This document shows positions 4,841-5,502 of a DNA stretch of 5,502 nt, one piece after another. The first letter of the stretch is position 1. Each line of letters starts with the position of its first letter. The stretch is from SHZT01 sp945889655 (GTDB lineage Bacteria > Gemmatimonadota > Gemmatimonadetes > Gemmatimonadales > GWC2-71-9), in the NCBI GenBank assembly GCA_945889655.1, contig CAMDCH010000185.1, forward strand, positions 1 to 5,502, read 5' to 3'. The translations under genes were made by a program, and so were the position numbers. The notes beneath the pieces are model-generated. The model saw nothing but the letters and a program-made list of their open reading frames with translations, was not told the DNA's origin and searched no databases.

Positions 4841-5502
4841 CGCGCCACCCGGATGATGATGGCGACGAGCAGCAGGCCGAGAAGACCCCACCGCAGCCCG
4901 CGTTGCGCGGCCGTGTCCGGGATCGGGTTGAGCGGCGTGCGTTGCACCACGTGGGCGGCGCCGCGGGACTCGAGCGCGAAGGTTCGTTCATCCACCTCGG
5001 CGAGCGCTCCCATGATGAGCGGGATGGCGAGCGGTGCCAGGGCGCGGGCGCGCTTCCAGGGCGGGCCCTGGAGGCTGAGCCCGCGGCAACGCTGCGCTTC
5101 CAGTATCTGCCGGCCGCGATCGCGGAAGCGCGGCACCGCCTGCAGGGTGGCGGCGAAGACGTAGGCGAGAGAAAACGGGAAGCGGCGCTCGATGAGTGCA
5201 TCCACGAGCCTCGCGGGTTGGACCACGGCGAGCGTGGTGAGACCGGCCACGAGGACGGTGGTGATGCGCAATGTCAATGAGAGGGCGAGCGCCGGCTCAC
5301 CGCCGATGACGCCCCGGATCAGGAACGCGAAGCCGGCAAACGGAAGAACGGTGAGCGCTGCGGTCCGGAGGACCCGCGGGACGCCTCCGATCATGGCCAG
5401 CGCGATAGCCGTAGCGAGAATCGCGGGCGGCCCGAACGGCGGCGGCGCGACGAACACGAGCACCGCGAGGACCGCCGCGATGGTGAGCGGGGTAAACGGA
5501 TG
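4837..5502 (-). CDS. ecfT: ECF transporter transmembrane coupling protein EcfT (CbiQ family), N-terminus cut by window edge
   Basis: The EcfT scaffold binds two cytoplasmic ATPases and an S component in the inner membrane and transmits ATP-driven movement. The reading frame is open to the window edge: 221 residues are visible, starting HPFTPLTIAA. That resembles the NP-x-TK-type segment just before the first membrane helix, so probably only a few to about a dozen residues are missing. The GTG at 5463 is internal to the first helix and is not a credible start. Hydrophobic segments occur at about 6-20, 26-41, 45-63, 72-94, 153-168 and 203-218. Between them lies the family segment QPARLVDALIERRFPFSLAY (about 95-114). 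The two cytoplasmic coupling motifs are present as variants of Ala-Arg-Gly: EAQRCRG with Cys-Arg-Gly at 139-141, and ALESRG with Ser-Arg-Gly at 179-181; these dock the ATPases. The stop overlaps the ATPase 1 start (GTGA, 4840-4837). Any S component or promoter would lie beyond the right edge. Confidence 0.9.
   Translation of the reverse strand, partial: HPFTPLTIAAVLAVLVFVAPPPFGPPAILATAIALAMIGGVPRVLRTAALTVLPFAGFAFLIRGVIGGEPALALSLTLRITTVLVAGLTTLAVVQPARLVDALIERRFPFSLAYVFAATLQAVPRFRDRGRQILEAQRCRGLSLQGPPWKRARALAPLAIPLIMGALAEVDERTFALESRGAAHVVQRTPLNPIPDTAAQRGLRWGLLGLLLVAIIIRVAR

Noticed and set aside
4187..5164. 325-codon open frame on the + strand opposite the ATPase 1 and EcfT genes
   Set aside because: It crosses two genes with clear ABC and EcfT motifs on the other strand and has no domain of its own.
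1..5502. CRISPR array, tRNA/rRNA genes, insertion sequence, toxin-antitoxin or phage defence system
   Set aside because: No regularly spaced repeats, no recognisable RNA gene, and no transposase or nuclease motifs were seen on either strand.

Overview
This GC-rich window carries six protein-coding genes in two convergent blocks. Three are on the + strand (99-3227) and three on the - strand (5502-3180, running off the right edge). Two + strand genes encode exported proteins. One of them looks like an outer-membrane beta-barrel ending in Phe, so the host is probably a Gram-negative (diderm) bacterium. The gene set and base composition would suit a Gemmatimonadota-like or similar uncultured high-GC lineage, but this is an impression and not a demonstrated assignment.

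Left block. A complete M42-family metallo-aminopeptidase gene (99-1166) is followed by a GC-rich palindromic element (1172-1210) and a plausible promoter (1215-1244). A two-gene unit then encodes a beta-barrel-like outer-membrane protein (1277-2026) and, 10 bp downstream, a secreted modular protein of unknown function (2037-3227). The latter has four cysteines, a helical middle region, a Gly/Tyr-rich linker and a Ser-rich tail.

Right block. The - strand carries an energy-coupling-factor (ECF) transporter module, read from right to left. It consists of the transmembrane coupling protein EcfT (partial at the N-terminus, 5502-4837), ATPase 1 (4840-4019) and ATPase 2 (4022-3180). Both junctions are 4-bp GTGA overlaps, so the three proteins are probably made by coupled translation. 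No substrate-binding S component is visible, so the vitamin or metal transported cannot be named.

The most interesting observation is that the two ATPases have lost complementary motifs. ATPase 1 lacks the Walker A lysine (Cys instead), the Q-loop Gln and the switch His, but keeps an intact LSGGE signature. ATPase 2 keeps all of those residues but has LPPAE in place of the LSGGQ-type signature. In a head-to-tail heterodimer this gives one fully canonical ATP site and one site degenerate on both faces. That arrangement is familiar in heterodimeric ABC exporters but is not the textbook ECF arrangement.

The two blocks collide tail to tail. The last 48 bp of the secreted-protein gene overlap the last 48 bp of the ATPase 2 gene (3180-3227), with no intergenic terminator.
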